Of a stretch of DNA of 60,840 nt, positions 53,741 to 60,840 are shown piece by piece (the first letter of the stretch is position 1; every line of letters starts with the position of its first letter). Location: positions 1 to 60,840 of the forward strand of contig CAIMAQ010000023.1 of NCBI GenBank assembly GCA_903839035.1, in the 5' to 3' direction. Under the pieces are notes generated by a model. The model searched no databases, had not been told where the DNA came from, and worked only from the letters and a program-made list of their open reading frames with translations. The position numbers were made by a program, and so were the translations under genes. The DNA comes from an uncultured Opitutia bacterium (GTDB lineage Bacteria > Verrucomicrobiota > Verrucomicrobiia > Opitutales > Opitutaceae).

Positions 53741-55378
53741 TTAAACCGGCCGCAGCAGGCGGTAGGTCTTGATCATCCCGCGGTTCTTGAGGTCGATGTC
53801 CCCGCGTTCCTCGAGCACGAAATGCTCCTTGAGCAGGTCGGCCGTGATCTGGGAAACCTGCGGGATGTCGGGTTCACCGTGGGACTCGAGGCGGCTGGCG
53901 ATGTTCACGGTGTCGCCCCAGAGGTCGTAGGAAAACTTGATGGAGCCGATGATGCCGGCGACGAGCGGGCCGGTGTGCAGGCCGATGCGCAGCTGCCACT
54001 TGAACTGGTGGCGGAGGTTGAAGTGGTGCATGGCGTTGAGCATCTCGAACGCCATCTTCGCGCAGCGCACGGCATGGTCGGCCTGCGGCAGCGGCACGCC
54101 GCCGACGACCATGTAGGCGTCGCCGATCGTCTTGATTTTCTCGAGGCCCTTCAGCTCGCTGAGGGCGTCAAACTCGGAAAAGATCTCGTTGAGCAGGCTC
54201 ACGGTGCGCGCCGCGGAAAAGGACGCGGCGATGCGGGTGAAGCCGACGATATCGGCGAACATCACGGTGGCCTCGGGGACGGCATCGACGATGGTCTGCT
54301 CGCCGGCCTTCAGCCGGTCGCCGATGGCCTTGGGGAGCACGTTGAGCAGCAGGCGCTCGGACTTGGCGCGCTCGGATTGGATTTCCGCCAGATAGGCGCG
54401 TTCCTGGTCGCGGAGGCGCTTTTTTTCGAGCGAGGCGCCGATGCGGGCGCGCAGGATGACCGGGTTGAACGGCTTGGGCACGTAGTCCTCGGCACCCGCC
54501 TCGATGCAGCGCACGGTGCTGGCGACCTCGTCCAGCGCGGTGAGCATCACGACGGGGATGTGCCGCAGTTTCCGGTCCGCCTTGAGCCGGTCGAGGGTCT
54601 CGTAGCCGTCCATCACGGGCATCATGATGTCGAGCAGCACGAGGTCGAACGGCTCGTGGGCCATGACTTCCAAGGCAACCTGGCCGTTCGGAGCGCCGGT
54701 GGTGGTGAAGCCCATGCGCGCGAGGCGGCGCAACAGCATCTCCCGATTGAGGGGCTCGTCATCGACGACGAGGATCCGGCCGGTCGGGATCGGCGAGGTG
54801 CTGGAGCCCGGCGCGGCCGGGGCGGCGACCCCCGCGGCCAGGGGCATGGGCGCGGGGGTGAGGCTGCTGGCAAACGGCGCCATCGTGGCGGCCTGGCTGG
54901 CGGCGGCGTTGCGCTGGGCAAAGGTGCCGTCCTCGAGAAGCTTCCGCAGGTTGTTCGTCGCGAGATCGATTTTCCCGAGGTCCGCGAGCACTTCCACCTG
55001 CTCGTGCACATGCGCAGCCTCGGTGCACAGGTCGCGGTAGCCGACAAAGGCGTTGAGCGGGCCCAGCATGGCGCGCCGCAGGCCGATCAGGTCCACCTGG
55101 CCGGTCTCGACCTTCCACTGCGCCAGCGACTCGTTCAGCACGGTCAGGAGCTCGCCACCGGCGCCGCACAGGCGCTGCAGGTCATCGAGCATTTCCGCGG
55201 GACCGTTTTCCGTGACGGTTTCGATGAGCATTTCGCTGTAACCGATCATCTGGTTCAGCGGGGTGCGGAGATCATGCCGCAGGTGCTTGATCGACTCGCT
55301 GGAGGCGGACGGGGCGGTGCGCACCGCCGGAATATCGCGGCCCAGGGGGTTGGACGAGACTGGGGGCGAATCACTCAC
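53741..55378 (-). CDS. HisKA-like/receiver/class III adenylate cyclase fusion
   Basis: A 545-residue cytoplasmic protein (GTG start at 55378, overlapping the upstream receiver gene as GTGA). Residues about 25-110 look like a HisKA helical pair (HLRHDLRTPLNQMIGYSEML) but no ATPase domain follows. A receiver domain (about 185-305) has ILVVDDEPLN, LVLLDIMMPVMDGY with the phosphoacceptor Asp, and PKPFNP. A coiled coil leads to a class III cyclase: MFADIVGFTR (metal Asp), EKIKTIGDAYMVVG (substrate Lys and second Asp) and YDLWGDTVNIASRLES (adenine-type Asp plus Asn/Arg). It should make cAMP under control of receiver phosphorylation. Confidence 0.9.
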   Translation of the reverse strand: MSDSPPVSSNPLGRDIPAVRTAPSASSESIKHLRHDLRTPLNQMIGYSEMLIETVTENGPAEMLDDLQRLCGAGGELLTVLNESLAQWKVETGQVDLIGLRRAMLGPLNAFVGYRDLCTEAAHVHEQVEVLADLGKIDLATNNLRKLLEDGTFAQRNAAASQAATMAPFASSLTPAPMPLAAGVAAPAAPGSSTSPIPTGRILVVDDEPLNREMLLRRLARMGFTTTGAPNGQVALEVMAHEPFDLVLLDIMMPVMDGYETLDRLKADRKLRHIPVVMLTALDEVASTVRCIEAGAEDYVPKPFNPVILRARIGASLEKKRLRDQERAYLAEIQSERAKSERLLLNVLPKAIGDRLKAGEQTIVDAVPEATVMFADIVGFTRIAASFSAARTVSLLNEIFSEFDALSELKGLEKIKTIGDAYMVVGGVPLPQADHAVRCAKMAFEMLNAMHHFNLRHQFKWQLRIGLHTGPLVAGIIGSIKFSYDLWGDTVNIASRLESHGEPDIPQVSQITADLLKEHFVLEERGDIDLKNRGMIKTYRLLRPV

Positions 55379-55749
55379 GCGGGGGGCTTGCCCAGCAGTG
55401 TTTCCATCTTCGCGAGCAGGCTCGTGAGGTCGACGGGCTTGGTTTCGAATTCGTTGCACCCGGCGCCGAGGGCTTTTTCCCGGTCTTCCGCCATGGCGTG
55501 GGCGGTGAGGGCGATGATGGGGATGTCGGCTGTGGCCGGGTCGCTCTTGAGCAGGCGGCTGGCCTCCCAGCCATCCAGCCCGGGAAGGCTCATATCCATC
55601 AGGATCAGGTCGGGCTGCTGGGTCTGGGCGAGATTGACGCCAATGAGCCCGTCTTCCGCGAGCAACAGGTTGAACCCGCGCTTCTGCAGGCGGCGGGCGA
55701 GCATGTCGCGGTTCATTTCGTTATCTTCGACAAGCAGGATCTTTTTCAT
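55375..55749 (-). CDS. Single-domain response regulator
   Basis: A 124-residue CheY-like receiver. KKILLVEDNEMNRDMLARRL gives the acidic pocket, DLILMDMSLPGLDGWEASRL the phosphoacceptor Asp, IIALTAHAM the switch Thr, and FETKPVD the Lys. There is no output domain. It overlaps both neighbours by 4 nt (ATGA and GTGA), so the three proteins are made together; it is likely a phosphate shuttle or a diffusible output of the kinase. A longer upstream open frame is out-of-frame kinase sequence. Confidence 0.95.
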   Translation of the reverse strand: MKKILLVEDNEMNRDMLARRLQKRGFNLLLAEDGLIGVNLAQTQQPDLILMDMSLPGLDGWEASRLLKSDPATADIPIIALTAHAMAEDREKALGAGCNEFETKPVDLTSLLAKMETLLGKPPA

Positions 55750-58214
55750 ACGGAAGTGGGGGCCTTGGCCGGGGGCATGGGGGGACGGCTCAGCGCACTG
55801 AAGGGCGGCCGGGAGCCGCGCAACCCGCGGTGGACGAACTCGGCGACCGCATCCCGGACTTCCTTGAGCAACTCCTCCCGGGTGTAGCGGCCCTTTTGCA
55901 ACACGCGTTCCGCCTGCTGCTGGAGGAGACGACGGACCTCCCCGGTGAGATCGAGGGAGGTGAGGACCACCACGGGGATGTCGCGCCACTGCGGATTGGC
56001 CCGCATTTCCCGGAGCACGGAAAAACCGTCCACTTCGGGCATGAGCAAATCGAGCAGGACGACCGAGGGGGTGAAGGTCTTGAGCAGGTCGAGCGCCCGG
56101 CGCCCGTTTTCCGCCGGCACGGCCAGCCAGCCCTCGCGCTCGACCAGCCGGCACACCATGAGGCGGGTGGGCGGGTCGTCCTCGACGACTAGGATGGAGG
56201 TTTCCTTCCGCTCGGCGCACAGCCGGTCGAGGATCGGCAGCAGCTTGGTGCCGTCGACGGGCTTGATTAGATAGTCGGCCGCGCCGAGGGCAAAGCCGGC
56301 GGTTTTCACGTCATCCACCATCGTGAGCAGGATGACCGGAATGGACGACAGCTCGGCATCGGCCTTGAATTGGGCGAGGAGATTCCAGCCGTCCACCTCC
56401 GGCACCAGCGTGCCGAGGATGATGACATCGGGATGAAACTCCTTGGCGTGCTCCCGGCCCTCCTTGCTGGTCACGCCGACAATGAGGTAACCCTCTCGGC
56501 TCAGCAGCTGGTTGATCGAAGTATGGACCGCCTTGTCATCATCGATGATGAGGACGCGGGCCATGGCCTGAGGGGGCGCGACCGGCGTGGGCTTGGGCGG
56601 CGGCGGCGGAGTCGGGGTCGGAGAGCGCGGCGTGGTGACCTCAAACGGGGCGGTGGTGGTGCGCACCGGGGCCACCTGCACGGGAATCCACACCGTAAAC
56701 GTGGAGCCCTTGCCCGGATCGCTGGCGGCGGTGACATCACCGCCCATGAGCCGGGCAAACTGGCGGGAGATGGCGAGGCCGAGTCCGGTGCCGCCAAATT
56801 TTGCGGTGGTGGACGCATCCGCCTGGGAAAAAGTCTGGAAGAGGCGGCCCATCTGCTCGGGGGTCATGCCGATGCCATTGTCGCTCACCTTGATGATGAT
56901 GCACTCACCCGGGCCCATCACGCCGCGGCTGACCGCGAGGCCGATCTGGCCGTTGGTGGTGAACTTGGAGGCGTTGCTGAGCAGGTTGAGCAGGATCTGG
57001 CGCAGCTTGGTGGTGTCGGCATGCATCACCCCGATCTGCTCGCTGCAGTCGATAGTGAGGCGGTTCTGCTTTTTCTCGATCAGCGGCGCCACGGTCGTGG
57101 TCGCCTCGCGGACGAGTGTGCCGACATCGAAGGTTTCCAGGAAGAGGTCCATCCGGCCGGCCTCGATCTTGGACAGATCGAGCACGTCGTTGATGAGGCC
57201 CAGCAGGTGGCGGGCGGCGCTGAGAATCTTGCCGAGGTCGTCGATGGCGCTCTGGTTGGCGTTGTCCGTGGCATCCTCGAGCAGGATCTCGGAGTAGCCG
57301 ATGATGGCGTTCATCGGCGTCCGCAGTTCGTGGCTCATCTTCGCGAGGAAACTGCTCTTGGCCTGGTTGGCGTCCTTGGCCGTGAGCATCATTTTTTCCA
57401 GCTCGGCGGTGCGGTCCTGGACCTTTTGCTCGAGGGTGCGGTTGACCTCCTCGAGCATCACATTGATCTCGGCCAGTCGCTCGCGCGCCGACTCGGCGTT
57501 GGTCTTGGCCACCACGAGCTCCGCATCGCGCTGCTGGATGGTGGTGAGCATGGAATTGAACGCCTCCACGAGAACGCCGGTTTCACCGCCGGTCTTGCTG
57601 TCCACGCGCACATTGTAGTCGCCGTCCACGGCGACGCGGCGCGCGGCCTCGGCCAGGCGACTGATGGGATCGGAAATGCCGCGCTGCATGAACCGCGAGG
57701 CCAGCACGGCAAACAGCATCGAGAGCAAAAACAGGATCGCCATGCCGCGGAGTGGTTCCTGCAGGCGCTCGCGTTCCAGTCCGCCGAATTCCGCCTTCAG
57801 GTACAGCGTGCCGATCTGCTGGCCCTCAAAGCGCAGGGGGCGGAAAATGATGACCTGGGTGGTGGAAAAATTGAGGGTGATCGCCCGGGGGCGGGGGATG
57901 AACTCGACCACGCCCGGCCGGACGAACTTGGTCAGGAGGTGGTCATCGGCGGAGTAAATGGCCGCGGCCACGATGGTGGGATCCGCCTCGAGGCTTTTGA
58001 GGGGAAAATTCGTCGCCTTGGGGTCGCGGGCGAGCATGAGCGTGGCGTTTTCCACCAGCAGGCGCTGGGTGCCCTCCATCCGCTCCGAAACGCTCTGCCG
58101 GATCTTCACCAATTCGACCGCCAGATAGCCGCTGAAAGCCGCCAGCAAAGTAACCGCGCAAATCGAGGTAATCAGCAGCGTGAGCCGCCAGCGTAAGGGC
58201 ATGCGGTCAAACAT
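55746..58214 (-). CDS. Hybrid sensor histidine kinase with two receivers, first lacking the phosphoacceptor Asp
   Basis: An 822-residue protein. Transmembrane helices at about 10-34 and 157-176 bracket a periplasmic CHASE8-like sensor. HAMP follows (about 177-230), then a coiled coil and HisKA with His295 (AKMSHELRTP). HATPase boxes are LLNLLSNASKFT, VSDNGIGMTPEQ and GGTGLGLAIS. A proline-rich hinge leads to receiver 1 (RVLIIDDDKAV), where the phosphoacceptor position reads IILGTLVPEVDG with Gly (codon at 56412-56414). Receiver 2 is intact (VVLLDLLMPEVDGF). The start at the ATG at 58214 is preferred to a TTG 6 nt upstream. It heads the phosphorelay operon. Confidence 0.93.
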   Translation of the reverse strand: MFDRMPLRWRLTLLITSICAVTLLAAFSGYLAVELVKIRQSVSERMEGTQRLLVENATLMLARDPKATNFPLKSLEADPTIVAAAIYSADDHLLTKFVRPGVVEFIPRPRAITLNFSTTQVIIFRPLRFEGQQIGTLYLKAEFGGLERERLQEPLRGMAILFLLSMLFAVLASRFMQRGISDPISRLAEAARRVAVDGDYNVRVDSKTGGETGVLVEAFNSMLTTIQQRDAELVVAKTNAESARERLAEINVMLEEVNRTLEQKVQDRTAELEKMMLTAKDANQAKSSFLAKMSHELRTPMNAIIGYSEILLEDATDNANQSAIDDLGKILSAARHLLGLINDVLDLSKIEAGRMDLFLETFDVGTLVREATTTVAPLIEKKQNRLTIDCSEQIGVMHADTTKLRQILLNLLSNASKFTTNGQIGLAVSRGVMGPGECIIIKVSDNGIGMTPEQMGRLFQTFSQADASTTAKFGGTGLGLAISRQFARLMGGDVTAASDPGKGSTFTVWIPVQVAPVRTTTAPFEVTTPRSPTPTPPPPPKPTPVAPPQAMARVLIIDDDKAVHTSINQLLSREGYLIVGVTSKEGREHAKEFHPDVIILGTLVPEVDGWNLLAQFKADAELSSIPVILLTMVDDVKTAGFALGAADYLIKPVDGTKLLPILDRLCAERKETSILVVEDDPPTRLMVCRLVEREGWLAVPAENGRRALDLLKTFTPSVVLLDLLMPEVDGFSVLREMRANPQWRDIPVVVLTSLDLTGEVRRLLQQQAERVLQKGRYTREELLKEVRDAVAEFVHRGLRGSRPPFSALSRPPMPPAKAPTSV

Positions 58215-58220
58215 GATCAA

Positions 58221-58482
58221 TAAGAAGTGTTTGAAAGAGTTGCGCGCCAGACTTCGGGCGACGCCAATCGGGGGTCAGCGTTGATTTAAGCATCCCTAGC
58301 AGCAGCTATTTATCCAATCATTTACTGGCTCAGTACGCTCGTGAACCAAGTCACTGTCAAACGATTCTGCCGCGAAAAGATATCCGCCGTGGAAAAGACC
58401 CGGTTATGACCGGTATAATCCGGGTTACAGACTCGCAGCCAGGGCATCCAGTTCAGGCCTCGGAAGGGCCTCCGGCAGCGCT
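58221..58482. other. Promoter-bearing gap upstream of the phosphorelay operon
   Basis: 262 bases, more AT-rich than the genes. It must hold the kinase operon promoter and the end of the pilus-like operon transcript. Small stems (AGGCC...GGCCT near 58461-58475 and CCCGGTTATGACCGG) are visible, but no clear terminator or coding frame. Confidence 0.4.
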
Positions 58483-58968
58483 TCAGAAGCGCAGCGTCAA
58501 GCGGGCCTCATTGAGGCCCAAAGTCACGCTGTTGGCCGTGATGCTGATGATGCGCAAATAAACGGGAGTGCCCTGGAGGCGGACACTGAGAATCCCACCC
58601 TCCTTGTAACTGGCCTTGTTGATCACGAGCACCTGGACGTCGCCGATTTGGAGCAGCCCGCCGAAAACCAAGCTGCCGGCCGCCTGCCGAAGGACGGCTT
58701 CATCGGAGGTCCCGGGGGCCACGCTGGGAATCACCTTGCCCGTGAGGTTGAGATTGCTGGCAAGTGGAGCGTCACCGACCTGGAAGGGATCGTCGTGCGG
58801 ACCGGGCGGCTTGGGCGGATTATTGCGGTGCTGAAACATGTCCTCAATGCGCGCGTCGGTTTCCTGGAAAAGCTGCGTCCCGATCACCGGGGTGGCAGCC
58901 GGCAGCGCGACGGAGGCGGCTGCGGCCAGCAGCAGGGTCAGCAAGGAACGGTGGGAGTTCGGCTTCAT
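58483..58968 (-). CDS. Exported protein at the end of a PilMNO-like operon (PilP-like position)
   Basis: A 161-residue protein with a signal peptide (MKPNSHRSLLTLLLAAAASV, cleaved near 24). After a Pro-rich stretch (NNPPKPPGPHDDP) comes a small beta domain ending YLRIISITANSVTLGLNEAR and TLRF. Size, signal and operon place resemble PilP or a GspC-like HR domain, which link the inner-membrane PilN/PilO complex to the secretin. Sequence similarity to PilP proper could not be established. It overlaps the PilO-like gene by 4 nt. Confidence 0.6.
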   Translation of the reverse strand: MKPNSHRSLLTLLLAAAASVALPAATPVIGTQLFQETDARIEDMFQHRNNPPKPPGPHDDPFQVGDAPLASNLNLTGKVIPSVAPGTSDEAVLRQAAGSLVFGGLLQIGDVQVLVINKASYKEGGILSVRLQGTPVYLRIISITANSVTLGLNEARLTLRF

Positions 58969-59522
58969 CGTCTGGCGAGGACCTTGACTTCAAGATTGAG
59001 GGTCAGGACGGGTGAGCGCGGGCTGGTCCGGCGGAAACTGAAGGAGCGGATGTACATCAGCCGGGGGCCGGTTTCCAGCTGGAGCAGATAGCCACCAACC
59101 TGTTCATACGTCCCGGTCAGTTGCAGGGAGAAGGGCACCAGCTTGTAATCCGCGTCGTCGGCGGCCGCGTCCCCGTTCAGCCCCCGCAGGTTGGTGAGGA
59201 TATCTTTCGAGTCGGGGTGGATCTTGTAAAAGTACCAGAGATTATCGGCGAGGTTCTTGTCGATCACGAGATTGCTCTCGATGCGCTGCACGATGTCCTG
59301 GGCGCGCGCCAATTCCGTCTTAATCAACGGACCGGTCACCAAGGTTGAATCCATGGCGGCGCCTTCCTGGGAGCGCTCCCGGTTCACAATTTCAAGGGAA
59401 TGGATGTCGAGCCGGAGGACCCACAACCCCGCCCCGAGTACGAGGCAGAGAATAGTGCAGACCGTGCCGAATATATTCCGCCGGAGCAGGCTGCCCAACT
59501 GGGAGTTTTCAACCGGGTTCAT
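58965..59522 (-). CDS. PilO-like inner-membrane assembly protein
   Basis: A 185-residue protein with one N-terminal helix (IFGTVCTILCLVLGAGLWVL), a periplasmic coiled coil (about 40-95) and a ferredoxin-like domain (VPFSLQLTGTYEQVGGYLLQ and LMYIRSFSFRR). This is the layout of PilO/GspM. It forms the inner-membrane platform with PilN. The assignment is by architecture and gene order. Confidence 0.72.
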   Translation of the reverse strand: MNPVENSQLGSLLRRNIFGTVCTILCLVLGAGLWVLRLDIHSLEIVNRERSQEGAAMDSTLVTGPLIKTELARAQDIVQRIESNLVIDKNLADNLWYFYKIHPDSKDILTNLRGLNGDAAADDADYKLVPFSLQLTGTYEQVGGYLLQLETGPRLMYIRSFSFRRTSPRSPVLTLNLEVKVLARR

Positions 59523-60118
59523 GGGGCGGTGGTCAGGAAACGGAAGGCGATTTCAAAATTCTGCTGATCCGTGCCGCGGTCGCGCTCAAAGGACGTGACG
59601 GTAATCTCGAAGCGCGGGCCGAGTTCGGGGTCCTTGCTCAACTGGGCCACGTACTGGCCGATCAGCAGGGTGGCCTGCTCCGAGGATTCGCCGAGGGTGC
59701 CGCGCATCAGGATGCCTGAGGTTGTCGACTCAATGCTGTTGATAACCATCTGCTCGGGCCGGGTGCGGCCCAGCTCGTTCATGAAATTATAAATAAACAG
59801 CCGGTTTTTGACCAGGGCGTGAGCCTGCTCGATTTTGGCCGAGACCCCGGAGTATTCGCGCTGCATCTGCTTGATGCCGGCGACCTGCACGCGGGAGTCG
59901 GACAGGCGCCGGGACCAGTCGGCGATGAAATTGCGGAGACTGAGGTCGGTGGAGAGGTTCAGGCCGAACAGGACCAGCAATCCGAGCGCCACGGCACCGA
60001 AGGGCAGGTTGACGAGAAAGCGGCTGCTGACCACGCGGTCGTCCGGCAGCTCGGCGACGAGCCGGCAGTCCACATGCCAGTGGTCGCTTAACGCGAGCGG
60101 ATCACGTTTTTTGCTCAT
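59519..60118 (-). CDS. PilN-like inner-membrane assembly protein
   Basis: A 199-residue protein: a short cytoplasmic N-terminus that could carry the PilM-binding strand (SSRFLVNLP), one helix (FGAVALGLLVLFGLNL), a coiled coil, and a ferredoxin-like domain (MVINSIESTTSGILMRGTLG and FEITVTSFERD). This is the PilN/GspL-C layout. Overlaps of 4 nt (PilO-like) and 17 nt (PilM-like) show tight coupling. The assignment is by architecture and gene order. Confidence 0.75.
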   Translation of the reverse strand: MSKKRDPLALSDHWHVDCRLVAELPDDRVVSSRFLVNLPFGAVALGLLVLFGLNLSTDLSLRNFIADWSRRLSDSRVQVAGIKQMQREYSGVSAKIEQAHALVKNRLFIYNFMNELGRTRPEQMVINSIESTTSGILMRGTLGESSEQATLLIGQYVAQLSKDPELGPRFEITVTSFERDRGTDQQNFEIAFRFLTTAP

Positions 60119-60840
60119 TGGGCACGTTGGCGAGCTGGGTCACAAGGCTCAGCGTTTCCAGCCAGCTGGAGTTGAGGGAGACGCTACCGGGTTCGACTTT
60201 CAAGCCGGCGGCGGGGAGCCACGCCTCGAAATTAGGGGTGAGCACCTCGAGTTCCACCGAGGCACCCAGCGCCTGGCCGAGCCACTCCAGGCGCGCGGGG
60301 AGCTGGGAAAAGAAAAAGGTCTCGATGCGCTGGCCGGTCTTGAGCTCGAAGTGGTCCACCGCCGGCTTGAGATGGCGGGAGAGCACACGGACAAAGCGCC
60401 GGCCGTGGGTCTTGATGGCCTCCGGTGGATCTTCCAGCTGCTTCAGCGCGGTGGCGACATCAGGTGCGCCCAATTCCTTCAGCGCGCTTTCCAGGATGGA
60501 GAGCAGCCCATGGGGCAGGGGAGAAAGGGTGTGTACGCCGTCCTTCGCGACCACGTAAGTCCGGGTTTGGGAGTGTTCGATTTCGCAGACCACGATCGAA
60601 TTGGCCAGACCGGTGCGGGAGAGGTGCTGGTTGAGCGTGCCGAGCAGGGAGAGCGTGCTCACCTCGAGGCGGCGGGGACGCAGGCCGAGCTTGAGCAGCC
60701 GCTGCTGCTGCTCGCGGATGGCCGTCCACGGCACGCCAAAAAGCAGGCCGGGGCGGGCCATGCCATCGGAGGAAGGGATGACACCTTCGCTGGGTTGAAG
60801 GACAGTCATCTGCCAGTCCCGGGCGGACGAAATCTTGGCC
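60102..60840 (-). CDS. PilM-like ATPase-fold protein, N-terminus cut by window edge
   Basis: The frame is open to the right edge, so the true start lies outside. The visible 246 residues look like the second half of an actin-fold PilM/GspL cytoplasmic protein: SIVVCEIEHSQTRTYVVAKD (the beta hairpin of subdomain II) and VDHFELKTGQRIETFFFSQL, with VELEVLTPNFEAWLPAAGLK near the end. An in-frame ATG at 60809 exists, but residues upstream continue in the same style. PilM recruits PilN and coordinates pilus or type II secretion assembly. The ATPase loop would be in the missing part. Confidence 0.72.
   Translation of the reverse strand, partial: AKISSARDWQMTVLQPSEGVIPSSDGMARPGLLFGVPWTAIREQQQRLLKLGLRPRRLEVSTLSLLGTLNQHLSRTGLANSIVVCEIEHSQTRTYVVAKDGVHTLSPLPHGLLSILESALKELGAPDVATALKQLEDPPEAIKTHGRRFVRVLSRHLKPAVDHFELKTGQRIETFFFSQLPARLEWLGQALGASVELEVLTPNFEAWLPAAGLKVEPGSVSLNSSWLETLSLVTQLANVPNEQKT

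Noticed and set aside
56370-58196. 608-codon open frame opposite the hybrid kinase
   Set aside because: Shadow of the kinase coding frame; histidine- and glycine-rich without domains.

Overview
The window is a gene-dense stretch of a GC-rich Gram-negative chromosome. Exosortase, FabV, LpxI, LptD, a Wza/BY-kinase export module, menaquinone synthesis and a DUF4336 protein together point to a Verrucomicrobiota bacterium, most likely Opitutaceae-like. That placement rests on family recall and gene content, not on a database search. No CRISPR array, IS element or prophage was seen. Almost no start codon is preceded by a Shine-Dalgarno sequence.

Layout. 1-3.5 kb: an accessory-looking edge with a nucleoside-hydrolase-like exported protein (cut by the window edge), a membrane-anchored Mrr-type nuclease, a small HAD phosphatase and a DUF1643 protein. 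3.5-8.8 kb: S10 peptidase, fabV, an ECF sigma/anti-sigma pair and a 30-residue membrane peptide. 8.9-13.2 kb: an exosortase-EpsI fusion, coupled to a cysteine-rich TPR membrane protein and next to a family 2 glycosyltransferase. 13.2-17.2 kb: VOC protein, a DapF homologue with both catalytic cysteines changed to serine, DUF4336, and a conserved 497-residue protein of unknown role. 17.4-23.8 kb: sppA, sufT, then the minus-strand run lpxI, bifunctional nuclease, dus, larA. 23.9-28.8 kb: an exopolysaccharide export operon (FecR-like, beta-barrel, Wza-like, BY-kinase). 28.8-35.1 kb: leuS, then an HtrA protease, its catalytically dead paralogue and a family-4 uracil-DNA glycosylase. 35.1-39.2 kb: an orphan Hpt protein, the methyl-cycle pair metK-ahcY, a cupin and tRNA-Ser(GCT). 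39.3-43.7 kb: acylphosphatase, ABC exporter, TPR protein, menA. 43.8-48.6 kb: trxA, scpA, an RsmB-like methyltransferase, lptD. 48.7-53.7 kb: ppc-glgB. 53.7-58.2 kb: a three-gene phosphorelay/adenylate cyclase operon. 58.5-60.8 kb: a PilM-N-O-P-like pilus or secretion assembly module, cut by the right edge.

The most unusual layer is intergenic. At least five gene ends or gaps carry large nested palindromes built from recurrent words, for example a GATCGCGGAAACGCGGAGGAGCGGA arm around a GATTGCCACGTCG...GCAATGACAATC core. Four genes end inside a perfect inverted repeat with a 3-nt loop in which the stop codon is part of the stem. A related repeat lies inside the exosortase gene and encodes the linker between its two domains.

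Several proteins keep a fold but lose key residues (DapF, the HtrA paralogue, the uracil-DNA glycosylase, one receiver domain). These are the main protein-level points worth testing.
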